From NCBI GenBank assembly GCA_015075645.1, contig JABTUF010000006.1, positions 1-64,000 on the forward strand: a stretch of DNA of 64,000 bases. Reading direction: 5' to 3'. This DNA comes from Burkholderiales bacterium. Lineage in GTDB: Bacteria > Pseudomonadota > Gammaproteobacteria > Burkholderiales > Casimicrobiaceae. The notes beneath the pieces were generated by a model. The model did not search any database. It had not been told where the DNA came from and saw only the letters and a list, made by a program, of their open reading frames with translations. This document shows, piece after piece, positions 16,738 to 23,869 of this stretch (position 1 is the first letter of the stretch; each line of letters starts with the position of its first letter). Made by a program: the position numbers and the translations under genes.

Positions 16738-17931
16738 CTACGACCCCCGGTCCGTGTCGAGCCACTCGTGCGGCAGCCGCACCAGTCCGAGTTCGCGCGC
16801 GTCGCCGCCGACGATGAGCGGCGTCTCGACGTGGTCGAACAGGTAGATGCCCTGCGGGTCGAGCGCGTGCGCGCGCACGACGTACTTGCCCGGCAGGATC
16901 GCGAGCCGCGGCAGGCGCAGCGCGAACGCGAAGCGGTCGCCCGAGGCGTGGCGCAGCGTGACGTGCTCCATGTCGGTGGCGACGCCGTAGACCGGCGTGC
17001 CGTCGGCGCGCACGATGCCGATGAGCACGGCGGGCGGGCGCCCGTCGGACGAGAAGACCTCGCCGCTCACGGTCAGGGATTCGCCCATCCGGATCGACGC
17101 GCCCGGGTCGAGGACGAGCGAACACACGCGCGGGGTGTCGGTCGAGGTCGGGGCCGCGGTCAGCGATTCGGCGCGCTGCACGACGCCGGCCGCCTTCTCC
17201 TCGTGCCACGCGAGGTAGGCCTGCGTCACATCCATCGCCGGGCCGTAGCGTTCGACCCGCCCACCCCTGAGCCAGATGGCGTTGCGGCAGAGCTTCTGCA
17301 CGTGGTACATGCCGTGCGAGCACAGGAGCAGCGTGCCGCCGCCCGCGAGGTAGTTCTCCATCCACGCCATGCACTTCTTCTGGAACGACTCGTCGCCGAC
17401 CGCGAGCACCTCGTCGGTGATGAGCACGTCGGGCGAGAGCGCGGTCGCGACCGCGAAGCCCAGCCGCACCACCATCCCCGACGAATAGTGCTTGATCGGG
17501 TCGGCGAGGTGCTCGCCCAGGTCGGCGAAGCGCACGATCGACTCGCGCTTCTCCGCGAGTTCCGCGGGGGTGATGCCGAGGAGCGCCGCGGCGAGATCGA
17601 TGTTCTGCGCGCCGGTGTACTCGGGATGGAAACCCGACCCCAGCTCGAGCAGCGCGCCGACGCGCCCGCGCACGGTCACGCGTCCGCGCGTCGGCGTGAT
17701 GATGCCCGCCACGGCCTTGAGCAGCGTCGACTTGCCCGCGCCGTTCTCGCCGATCACGCCGAGCGACTGGCCGCGGTACATCGTGAACGAGACACCGTCG
17801 AGCGCGGTGAACGCCCGGGCGACGCCGCGTCCCCGCAGGAGGCTCCACACCAGCGACACGCGGCCGCCGCGCGAGTCCACCTTCGCGTAGTCCTTGCCGA
17901 CGCCGTCGAGTTCGAGCAGCGGCGCGGTCAC
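16738..17931 (-). CDS. wzt: polysaccharide ABC transporter ATPase with carbohydrate-binding domain (Wzt)
   Basis: 397 residues from GTG 17931, which overlaps the permease stop (GTGA). The ABC domain has Walker A GENGAGKST near 57-65, signature YSSGMVVRL near 146 and Walker B VLITDE. After about residue 265 a beta-sandwich Wzt C-terminal domain follows (SLTVSGEVFSSDGRPPAVLIGI, HVTLRHASGDRFAF, ILPGKYVVRAHA). In O-antigen systems with this extended Wzt, the domain binds the modified non-reducing end of the finished chain before export to the periplasm, which fits the adjacent methyltransferase gene. Partner of the permease at 17928-18749. Confidence 0.9.
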   Translation of the reverse strand: MTAPLLELDGVGKDYAKVDSRGGRVSLVWSLLRGRGVARAFTALDGVSFTMYRGQSLGVIGENGAGKSTLLKAVAGIITPTRGRVTVRGRVGALLELGSGFHPEYTGAQNIDLAAALLGITPAELAEKRESIVRFADLGEHLADPIKHYSSGMVVRLGFAVATALSPDVLITDEVLAVGDESFQKKCMAWMENYLAGGGTLLLCSHGMYHVQKLCRNAIWLRGGRVERYGPAMDVTQAYLAWHEEKAAGVVQRAESLTAAPTSTDTPRVCSLVLDPGASIRMGESLTVSGEVFSSDGRPPAVLIGIVRADGTPVYGVATDMEHVTLRHASGDRFAFALRLPRLAILPGKYVVRAHALDPQGIYLFDHVETPLIVGGDARELGLVRLPHEWLDTDRGS

Positions 17932-18749
17932 ACGAAGTCCTCGAAGTGCGGCGACAGCCGCCGGAACATCCAGCGCCCGGCGAGGAAGATCGCCACCGCG
18001 ACCGCGAGCGCGACGACATCCGAGAGTCGCGGCGCGAGCTGGCCTTCGAGCAGCGCCGCGCGCATGCGGTCGACGAGCCAGGTGAACGGGTTCGCGGCGA
18101 CGAAACCGCGCAGGTTGGCGGGCACGAGCGAGAGCGGGTAGAGGACCGGCGTCAGGTACATCAGCATCATCAGGACCGGCATCAGCACGTGCTCGACGTC
18201 GCGCACGAACACCTGCAGCGACGCGAGCGCGAGCGAGATGCCCGCGACCGCGATCGCCATGATCATCCACAGCGGGATCGCGGCGACGAGCCCGACGAGC
18301 CAGACCTCCTTGCCGAACGCCCGCAGCACGGCGAGCACGACGATGTAGCCGACGAAGTGGATCGCGAGCGTCCCCGCGACCGACGCGTAGACGACGACTT
18401 CGTGCGGGAACGCGACTTTCCGGATCAGCCCGCCGTACGCGGGCACGCAGACGGCCGCGCGCTGGATCGCCTCCTGCGCCGCGACCCAGGGCCACAGCGC
18501 GACCGCGACGAACGCGAGAAACGAGGTGCCGACCGAACCCGTCGCGCGGAAGATCGACGTGAACACGAAGTGGTAGACGCCGAGCAGCGCGACCGGGTGG
18601 ATGAGCGCCCACGCGAGGCCGCTGACGCTGCCGAGGTAGCGCGTCGTCGCCTCGCGGCGGAAGAACTGGACGAAGAGCGCGCGTCCGATCGCGCCCTGGT
18701 CGGGCCCGGCGATCCGGCGCGTGGAGACGACCTGAGCGGGGGCGCCCAT
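17928..18749 (-). CDS. wzm: polysaccharide ABC transporter permease (Wzm)
   Basis: 273 residues from ATG 18749 with six predicted membrane segments, an ABC-2 type permease. The N-terminal stretch (RRIAGPDQGAIGRALFVQFFRREATTRYLGSVSGLAW) and the C-terminal NPFTWLVDRMRAALLEG segment are typical of Wzm/TagG/RfbA proteins that move undecaprenyl-linked polysaccharide through the inner membrane. Its stop overlaps the wzt start. It follows the PPIase gene by 28 bp on the same strand, so PPIase-wzm-wzt and the glycosyltransferase genes are probably one transcript. Confidence 0.9.
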   Translation of the reverse strand: MGAPAQVVSTRRIAGPDQGAIGRALFVQFFRREATTRYLGSVSGLAWALIHPVALLGVYHFVFTSIFRATGSVGTSFLAFVAVALWPWVAAQEAIQRAAVCVPAYGGLIRKVAFPHEVVVYASVAGTLAIHFVGYIVVLAVLRAFGKEVWLVGLVAAIPLWMIMAIAVAGISLALASLQVFVRDVEHVLMPVLMMLMYLTPVLYPLSLVPANLRGFVAANPFTWLVDRMRAALLEGQLAPRLSDVVALAVAVAIFLAGRWMFRRLSPHFEDFV

Positions 18750-18777
18750 CGGCTGGAAGCGCGACGCGCGGACGGGG

Positions 18778-19821
18778 TCAGCGCTTCGCTGCGGCCCTGC
18801 CGGCGCGGTTGCGCATCGATTCGCGCTGCAGGCGCATCAGCTCCTGCTCGGACGGCTGCTCGATGACGAAGAGCTTCACCTTGTCCATGTCGACGTTGGC
18901 ATGGGCCGTGGCCTGCATCGCTCCGAGCACCTCGTCGCGGCGCGCATTGACGTATTGCTCGCGCAACTCGGCCATGATCTTCGGGCCGGCCTCCTCCCAG
19001 CTCTCGCGGTGCTCGGGCGTGCGCGACTGCACCACGATCAGGTGCACGCCGAACTTCGAGACGACCGGCTGCGAGAGCTCGCCGACCCCGAGGGCGAACG
19101 CGGCTTGTTCGAACGCCGGATCCATCTCGCCGCGCGCGAACGGCGGCAGCTTCCCGCCTTCCTGCCGCGAACCGGGATCCTCCGACACTTCGCCCGCCAC
19201 CTTCGCGAAGTCTTCGCCGGCGACGATACGCGCGCGCGCCTTGGCCGCGAGCGCCATCGCCTCGGCTGCGGAGTGTTTCTGGGTCAGGAACAGCAGGTGG
19301 GAGGCCTGCAGCCGCTCGGGCGTCGTGAACCGTTGTGGCTGCGTGCGGTACAACTCGCGCGCGCGCTTCTCGAAGCTCGCCCGTTCGCGCTCGAAGGCGT
19401 CGCCCGCTTCCTTGTCCATCTGCGCGACACGGAGCTGCGCCTTCGCCCGTTCGAGTTCGTAGGCGAGTCGCGCCGCGTTGTAGGGCTCCCGCGCCACGCC
19501 GGTCTCGTCGGCCTGGATCGCGAGTTCCCGGGTGACGAGCATGCGCGTGAGGAGATCGGCGACGCGCTTCTCGCTGGTCGCGAAGCCGGGGCGCAGGTCG
19601 GGCGGCAGGCGCGTCAGCTCGAGTTCGTAGTCGGCGCGCGTGACCTTCGCCGCGCCGCGCTCGGCGAGCACCGCGTCGGGGGGAAGGGCAGCACCGGAAG
19701 CCGGGATGCCGGTCGACGAAGCGGCAGGGGCGGTTCTCGGTTGGCCGGGCGGGGTAACCTGGCCCGCGGCCGGGAACGCGAAGGCGAGGACCGCCGCCAC
19801 GGCGAAGGTGCGAAGGGTCAT
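18778..19821 (-). CDS. periplasmic parvulin-type peptidyl-prolyl isomerase
   Basis: 347 residues from ATG 19821. A signal peptide (residues 1-20, ending FPAAGQ) is followed by a Pro/Ala linker, a helical SurA/EpsD-like N-domain (about 55-165) and a parvulin rotamase domain (about 168-270: ASHLLF, EDPGSRQEGGKLPPFARGEMDPAFEQAAFAL, SKFGVHLIVVQ). It catalyses cis-trans isomerisation of X-Pro bonds and chaperones outer-membrane or secreted proteins. A related EpsD family occurs in exopolysaccharide loci, and this gene heads the wzm-wzt operon, so a role in assembly of the export machinery is likely. The C-terminal tail is basic (RNRAGRAAAKR). Confidence 0.85.
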   Translation of the reverse strand: MTLRTFAVAAVLAFAFPAAGQVTPPGQPRTAPAASSTGIPASGAALPPDAVLAERGAAKVTRADYELELTRLPPDLRPGFATSEKRVADLLTRMLVTRELAIQADETGVAREPYNAARLAYELERAKAQLRVAQMDKEAGDAFERERASFEKRARELYRTQPQRFTTPERLQASHLLFLTQKHSAAEAMALAAKARARIVAGEDFAKVAGEVSEDPGSRQEGGKLPPFARGEMDPAFEQAAFALGVGELSQPVVSKFGVHLIVVQSRTPEHRESWEEAGPKIMAELREQYVNARRDEVLGAMQATAHANVDMDKVKLFVIEQPSEQELMRLQRESMRNRAGRAAAKR

Positions 19822-19854
19822 GGGAAAAAGCGCAATTCTACCAGCCCGAAACGA

Positions 19855-19914
19855 CGCCGCCCCGCACGAGGCGGGGCGGCGCTTCCGAACACTCGGGGGA
19901 TTGCCCCCTGAGTG
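19855..19914 (-). terminator. two hairpins after the secreted-protein gene
   Basis: Just past the stop at 19918 (minus strand) lie an imperfect stem (ACTCGGGGG against CCCCCTGAGT, 19891-19914) and a perfect 11-bp stem (CGCCGCCCCGC, loop ACGAG, 19855-19881). The run after the second stem is TCGTTTCGG, only weakly T-rich, so termination may be partial or Rho-assisted. Confidence 0.5.
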
Positions 19915-19917
19915 GGA

Positions 19918-20895
19918 TTATTGCGTTGCTACTTCCGGCAGCACTCCGATGATGCCGGCCCCGTTCGGCGCGTACATGTTGAGGTAGTACATCTTGCCCG
20001 GGGTCAGGTTGCCGGTCACGCGGTACTGGAAGTTGACCGTGCCGTTCGGCGTGTAGCCGGCGAGCGGGTACGGCGTCGGGTTGCCGGAGAAGCTGCTGAT
20101 CGTCCGGACTGCGTAGGTGCCGGCGTAGTCGCAGGCGACTTCCGAGATCGAGTAGTACCAGCCGCCGCCCGCACCGTAGGTTGCCCAGTCACCCTTCTTC
20201 TTGCCGGTGGAGTAGCCGGACGACGGAACCCACATCGCGAACGACACGTGCTGGCCGGCGGAGGGGTAGAGCACGGTACCGGTGCTCGCCTGATAGGTGC
20301 CGTAGCCCGGGTCGAGGGTGATCGTGCCGGCCGGGCAGCTCGAGAAGTCGGCACCGCCGCCACCGCCCGCATTGTAGGTGAACGTCGCGGACTTGTTGCT
20401 GTTGTTCGTGCCGTTGCCCTGGTCGTTCGAGAACTGCGCAACCGTCCACGTGGTGGTCTGCGAGACGCCCGACACGACGCAGGTCTTGGTCAGCGCGTCC
20501 ATCGAGGTCGGGCAGTTGGAGTTGGCCGGCGGGTTGCCGCCCTGCCAGGCGACGTTGATCGGCAGCGTGCCCGAGGAGCAGGAGAGTGTCAGCGTAACGT
20601 TGGTCGCCGACGGGCCGCCGTTGGCCGGGCTGCGGCCCAGCGTGCAGCCGGACGGCGCGACGGGACCGCCGCCGCCGCCGGTGCAGCTCACCGAGTTCCC
20701 GTTGACCGTGGCGACCTGGCCACCGGTGCAGGTGAGCGCGCAGACGTACGACGCGCTCGATGATCCGTCTCCGGACCATTGGGGCGCCATGCCGGACGGG
20801 CAGCTGGCCGTGCTCTGGGCGAAGGCCGCCGGGGCGACCGCGAGACCGAGGGCGACGAGCGCCGCGCGGCCGATTGTGGTGAACAAGTGAGTCAT
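19918..20895 (-). CDS. secreted protein with Ig-like segment, unknown function
   Basis: 325 residues from ATG 20895, with AGGAGCG 5 bp upstream. The signal peptide ends AAFAQ near residue 27. The mature part opens with a Cys-rich region (ASCPSGMAPQ, CALTCTGGQV), then a poly-Gly linker and an Ig-like segment (CTLGRSPANGGPSATNVTL ... TTTWTVAQF). A second Gly linker leads to a roughly 150-residue C-terminal domain rich in Tyr, Gly, Ser and Thr. I see no sorting signal (no PEP-CTERM, no LPXTG) and no enzyme motif. It has its own sigma70 promoter and lies between the glycan island and a probable surface protein. Export to the outside, possibly through the nearby type II system, is inference. Confidence 0.75.
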   Translation of the reverse strand: MTHLFTTIGRAALVALGLAVAPAAFAQSTASCPSGMAPQWSGDGSSSASYVCALTCTGGQVATVNGNSVSCTGGGGGPVAPSGCTLGRSPANGGPSATNVTLTLSCSSGTLPINVAWQGGNPPANSNCPTSMDALTKTCVVSGVSQTTTWTVAQFSNDQGNGTNNSNKSATFTYNAGGGGGADFSSCPAGTITLDPGYGTYQASTGTVLYPSAGQHVSFAMWVPSSGYSTGKKKGDWATYGAGGGWYYSISEVACDYAGTYAVRTISSFSGNPTPYPLAGYTPNGTVNFQYRVTGNLTPGKMYYLNMYAPNGAGIIGVLPEVATQ

Positions 20896-20943
20896 GAGTC
20901 GCTCCTGAGTGGTCCCACGGCCAGCTTCAGCAAATATCGATCC

Positions 20944-20972
20944 AGTATAGAACAAGTCCGGCCGGATGTCAG
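20944..20972 (-). promoter_or_regulatory. sigma70 promoter of the secreted-protein gene
   Basis: On the minus strand CTGACA, exactly 17 bp, then TATACT. Five of six -35 and five of six -10 bases match consensus. The -10 ends 48 bp before ATG 20895. Confidence 0.75.
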
Positions 20973-21481
20973 CATGACGGCGGCATGAAAACCGGCCATC
21001 CGACGAAATACCCGGCCCGAATGACGGGCGGCGGCCTGTGTCAGCACCACGCCCGGGCCACGCGGAGCCGGATCCTGCCGGCGTCTGACGCAGCGTGGCG
21101 CCCTGCGCCGTCCACCGGCAGCCCCGCCGGGCCCTCGACGCGCCAAATACACGCGAGCGGGGGAAACGACGGAAGCTGTACTGTAGGGTGCAAAGGACAT
21201 GCCCCGGCGACGGGCGGCGGCCGAAATCGGCCGTGCCCCGACGAACGGTCGGCGGTGCCGCTGGCGCGGCCAGGGGCCCGCGAAGGACCGGCCTTCGGTC
21301 CGAGATGGGGCCGCTCGGAAGCGCCGATTCGCGGCAAATGGAACGCCGGCCCGACGGGACTGCCGGCGAGCATCCGGCCAAACCCGGATCCGCCGAACCC
21401 AGGCGCATCGCGCCGCACGGCGCACTGCAAGCGTCCGGAACGCAAACGCTCGCCGTTGCGTGCACCTCGGCAAACGGGCAC
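20973..21481. other. 509-bp non-coding gap
   Basis: Between the promoter of the 19918-20895 gene and the terminator of the 21540 gene. Open frames here have no start context, domains or protein-like composition. Small GC hairpins occur (for example GGACCG-GCCTT-CGGTCC near 21279). I see no riboswitch, RNA gene or mobile element. Confidence 0.5.
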
Positions 21482-21510
21482 AAAAAAAGGCGGAGCCGGA
21501 GCTCCGCCTT
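21482..21510 (-). terminator. Rho-independent terminator of the surface-protein gene
   Basis: On the minus strand a perfect 10-bp stem (AAGGCGGAGC with its complement) and a four-base loop are followed directly by seven T residues. The stem begins 30 bp after the stop at 21540. This is the clearest intrinsic terminator in the window. Confidence 0.9.
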
Positions 21511-21539
21511 CGAGGGGTTGAAGCAACGATCGCGTCGTA

Positions 21540-23045
21540 TTACGGGTTGCCGTAGTCGACGCGGCGGGTGGCCTTGTGGTCGAAATTGCCACCGTAGTTC
21601 GACAGCGCACCACCGACGTCGCCGTTGTTGTACGTGACCGCGGCGAAGCCGATCACCGGCAGGCCCCAGTACGTGGCGGACGTCCACGTATCGGTGGAGC
21701 CGGTCAGCAGGCTGATCCGCGTCGTCGAACCGCCGCCGAGGCGATGGACCAGCGAGGTCGCCGGGATCGCCGTCGACACCGACGGGAAGCCCAAGTCGGC
21801 CCAGCCGTTCTCGAACGTGGTGGTGGCGTTGAGCCTGTTCGTCGACAGCAGGACATCGCTGCTGTTGAACGTGATGACGTTCGCTTCCCAGCAGATCGAG
21901 TCGGTCTTGGTGGGCGGCGGCGGCGAGAACGAGCTCGTCACCTTGACCACCTTCTCTTCGCGATCGTACTTGGTGAAGGTGATGTCGTCGCAGGCGCCGG
22001 TCGACGTGAAGTTGCGCTGGAACAGCCGGTTGACCTTGAGCTGCGTGGTCGACGGGTTGTTCGCGTAGTACGCCCACTTCGTCGGCATCGTCACGACCCA
22101 GTCGGTACCCGACTTGGTTCCCGCGTCGAGCACGAACTCGTTGTAGATGTGGTCGTGCATCAGGACGGCCGAGACCGCGTCCACCGGCTGCCAGAACTGA
22201 GCTTCGTCCCAGACGGTGACGTAGGCCGCCGCGTTGCCGAACGGCAGGTCGTTCTGCACCACGAGCGAGACCGGATCGCCGGAGTTCAGGTTCGGGAAGA
22301 TCGAACCCGGATTCGCGAAGATGCCGTCACCGTAGGTGCGCGACGCGAACGCGGCCAGGGCGGTGGCGTCGTAGCCGAAGTCCATGCCCGTGCCCACGTT
22401 GATCAGCGACATCGTGCCGAACAGGCCGCCGGTAAGCGAGGTCACCCAGTAGCCGGCCTCGACCAGACCGCCGTTGCGGAACTCGCGCAGGTAGTCGCAA
22501 TGCGCCGGGACGCCGGACGAGTTGTGCGTCGCCCACTTCGCGCCGTAGCCGTACATCGCGCCCATCTCGATGATCTCGACGTAGCCCTCGCGGGTGCGGT
22601 CGAGATCGTCGTTGGCCGGATCGTCCTGCTCACCCGTGTACGCGTAGTTGACGAACGGCGTCAGGTTGTTCTCGTCCTGCGAGACGACGCCGTCCGTGCA
22701 GCTGTTGTCCGGCGTCATGATGCCGGCGCCTGCGGCGGTCGGAAGGATCGCGGCGACCCACACGTCTTTCGCCGACAGGTACAGGTTGAAGTCGAGGACT
22801 TCGCGGCTGTTCTTGCCTTCGAGGAAGCGGACCTTGACGGCCTTCGCCGAAGCGGTCGAGTTGACGACCGACAGCAGCGACATGTAGGACGAGCCGGTCG
22901 CGCTCGAGCGCACCGTGAAGTACGGGTACAGCAGCACCGACCCGAGACCGTCCGCATTCAGCGTGACGGCGCTCGCGGACCCGGCACCCAGCGCGCTAGC
23001 TCCCGCGACGGCGAGGTAGAGCGACTTCTTCTTGAAGGTGTTCAT
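21540..23045 (-). CDS. probable secreted/cell-surface protein, major product candidate
   Basis: 501 residues from ATG 23045; AAGGAG lies 12 bp upstream. An in-frame TTG at 23072 would add nine residues but is less likely. Signal peptide: KKKSLYL, then a hydrophobic core ending GSASA near residue 26. The mature protein begins VTLNADGLGSVLLYPYFTVR and continues with KVRFLEGKNSREVLDFNLYL, a pattern I recognise from a betaproteobacterial family of uncharacterised secreted proteins, some annotated as cell-surface proteins. No enzyme motif is seen; it is rich in Asn, Thr, Ser and Gly. Codon choice, a separate transcription unit and a strong terminator suggest high expression. It could be a substrate of the neighbouring glycosylation genes; that is inference. 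Confidence 0.75.
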   Translation of the reverse strand: MNTFKKKSLYLAVAGASALGAGSASAVTLNADGLGSVLLYPYFTVRSSATGSSYMSLLSVVNSTASAKAVKVRFLEGKNSREVLDFNLYLSAKDVWVAAILPTAAGAGIMTPDNSCTDGVVSQDENNLTPFVNYAYTGEQDDPANDDLDRTREGYVEIIEMGAMYGYGAKWATHNSSGVPAHCDYLREFRNGGLVEAGYWVTSLTGGLFGTMSLINVGTGMDFGYDATALAAFASRTYGDGIFANPGSIFPNLNSGDPVSLVVQNDLPFGNAAAYVTVWDEAQFWQPVDAVSAVLMHDHIYNEFVLDAGTKSGTDWVVTMPTKWAYYANNPSTTQLKVNRLFQRNFTSTGACDDITFTKYDREEKVVKVTSSFSPPPPTKTDSICWEANVITFNSSDVLLSTNRLNATTTFENGWADLGFPSVSTAIPATSLVHRLGGGSTTRISLLTGSTDTWTSATYWGLPVIGFAAVTYNNGDVGGALSNYGGNFDHKATRRVDYGNP

Positions 23046-23075
23046 GGTGGGTGATGACTCCTTGGTTTGCAATTT

Positions 23076-23087
23076 AAGTGATCACTT
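23076..23087. promoter_or_regulatory. 12-bp perfect palindrome upstream of the surface-protein gene
   Basis: AAGTGATCACTT lies 31 bp upstream of ATG 23045 in an AT-rich patch. A TTGACG (minus strand, 23106-23101) just upstream could be a -35, which would put the palindrome at the -10 region as an operator. No clear -10 hexamer at 16-18 bp spacing. Confidence 0.4.
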
Positions 23088-23188
23088 GGAACCGACAGCG
23101 CGTCAATGGTATGCCAAGGCTCTCCTGGTTGGCAATCGGAAAACTCGCCTCCGAACGCCGGTTGTTGGAAATCTGCAACGGAACCGTG

Positions 23189-23614
23189 TCAGCCGGCCGG
23201 GAACACGAAAAACGGCCTGCCGTTCTCGATCACCCAGACCTCGGTGATCGGCGTGGTGACGCCTTTCATCATGCGGTGGTTGAAGGTCAGCTTGGACCGC
23301 ACCGTGCAGTTGCCGCCCTCGCAGTTCGCGTCGTCGATCCGGTACGCGGTGAACGGGACGAGGCCCATACGGCGCTTGAAATTGTCCAGCGAAATCACGG
23401 CCTTGGATCCTTCCGACAGATACTGGTACGCGCCGTCCAGGTCGCCGCGTACCAGCGCCGCGCCGCGGCCGTCGGCACGCTCGATCAGCGCCGCGCGTTT
23501 CGCCTCGGGCGGGCTCGACTCCGAGACGCCGCCGATCGACGCACAGGCGGAGAGGCCGAGCGCCAGCAGGAGCGATCCCGCGCGGACAACGCAGGCAGAT
23601 TGGCAAAAACCCAT
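23189..23614 (-). CDS. small lipoprotein of unknown function
   Basis: 141 residues from ATG 23614, preceded by TTGGAG at a good distance. A lipoprotein signal is clear: basic N-terminus, hydrophobic LLLALG, lipobox LSAC with the lipid-bearing Cys near residue 26. The rest is a small alpha+beta domain (GDLDGAYQYLSEGSKAVISL, FTAYRIDDANCEGGNCTVRS, EVWVIENGRPFFVF) similar in outline to NTF2/SnoaL-like folds; I cannot name the family. The two cysteines in CEGGNC could form a disulfide. An upstream in-frame extension to 23812 is not credible. It sits between the surface-protein gene and the type II secretion operon on the same strand. Confidence 0.7.
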   Translation of the reverse strand: MGFCQSACVVRAGSLLLALGLSACASIGGVSESSPPEAKRAALIERADGRGAALVRGDLDGAYQYLSEGSKAVISLDNFKRRMGLVPFTAYRIDDANCEGGNCTVRSKLTFNHRMMKGVTTPITEVWVIENGRPFFVFPAG

Positions 23615-23823
23615 CCAGTTGTCTCCAAACAGCGACAGATCGAGCGCATCTCGACCTTCATGTCCAGCTTCGGCCGGTGGAACCGGCTTCCGGACGGAAG
23701 AAAGCGTACGCAAACGGCCCGCTATCGTCAATGTCGCTGGATGACGACAGGGAAATGGCACGTTTTCCTGCGTCCCCCGCAGGCGGACTGTCGCTGCCGC
23801 CCGACACTTCATCTCCCGCCGAA

Positions 23824-23855
23824 GCGTTCCGGGCCGCGAACGCGGCCCGGAACGC
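23824..23855 (-). terminator. 15-bp perfect hairpin after gspD
   Basis: GCGTTCCGGGCCGCG, AA, CGCGGCCCGGAACGC: a perfect 15-bp inverted repeat starting 15 bp past the gspD stop on the minus strand. There is no T-run behind it, so it may protect mRNA ends or act with Rho. Nothing else coding lies in 23615-23869. Confidence 0.5.
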
Positions 23856-23869
23856 GGGATTCGGAGGGG

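Noticed and set aside
19918..20895. PEP-CTERM or LPXTG sorting signal in the secreted protein
   Set aside because: The C-terminus (GIIGVLPEVATQ) lacks a sorting motif followed by a membrane helix and basic tail.
20985..21521. 178-residue plus-strand frame in the 20.9-21.5 kb gap
   Set aside because: No ribosome-binding site or recognisable domain, low-complexity composition, and it runs through the terminator of the opposite gene.
23045..23072. TTG 23072 as start of the surface protein
   Set aside because: It would use the AAGGAG as codons and delay the signal peptide; ATG 23045 gives a standard signal peptide.
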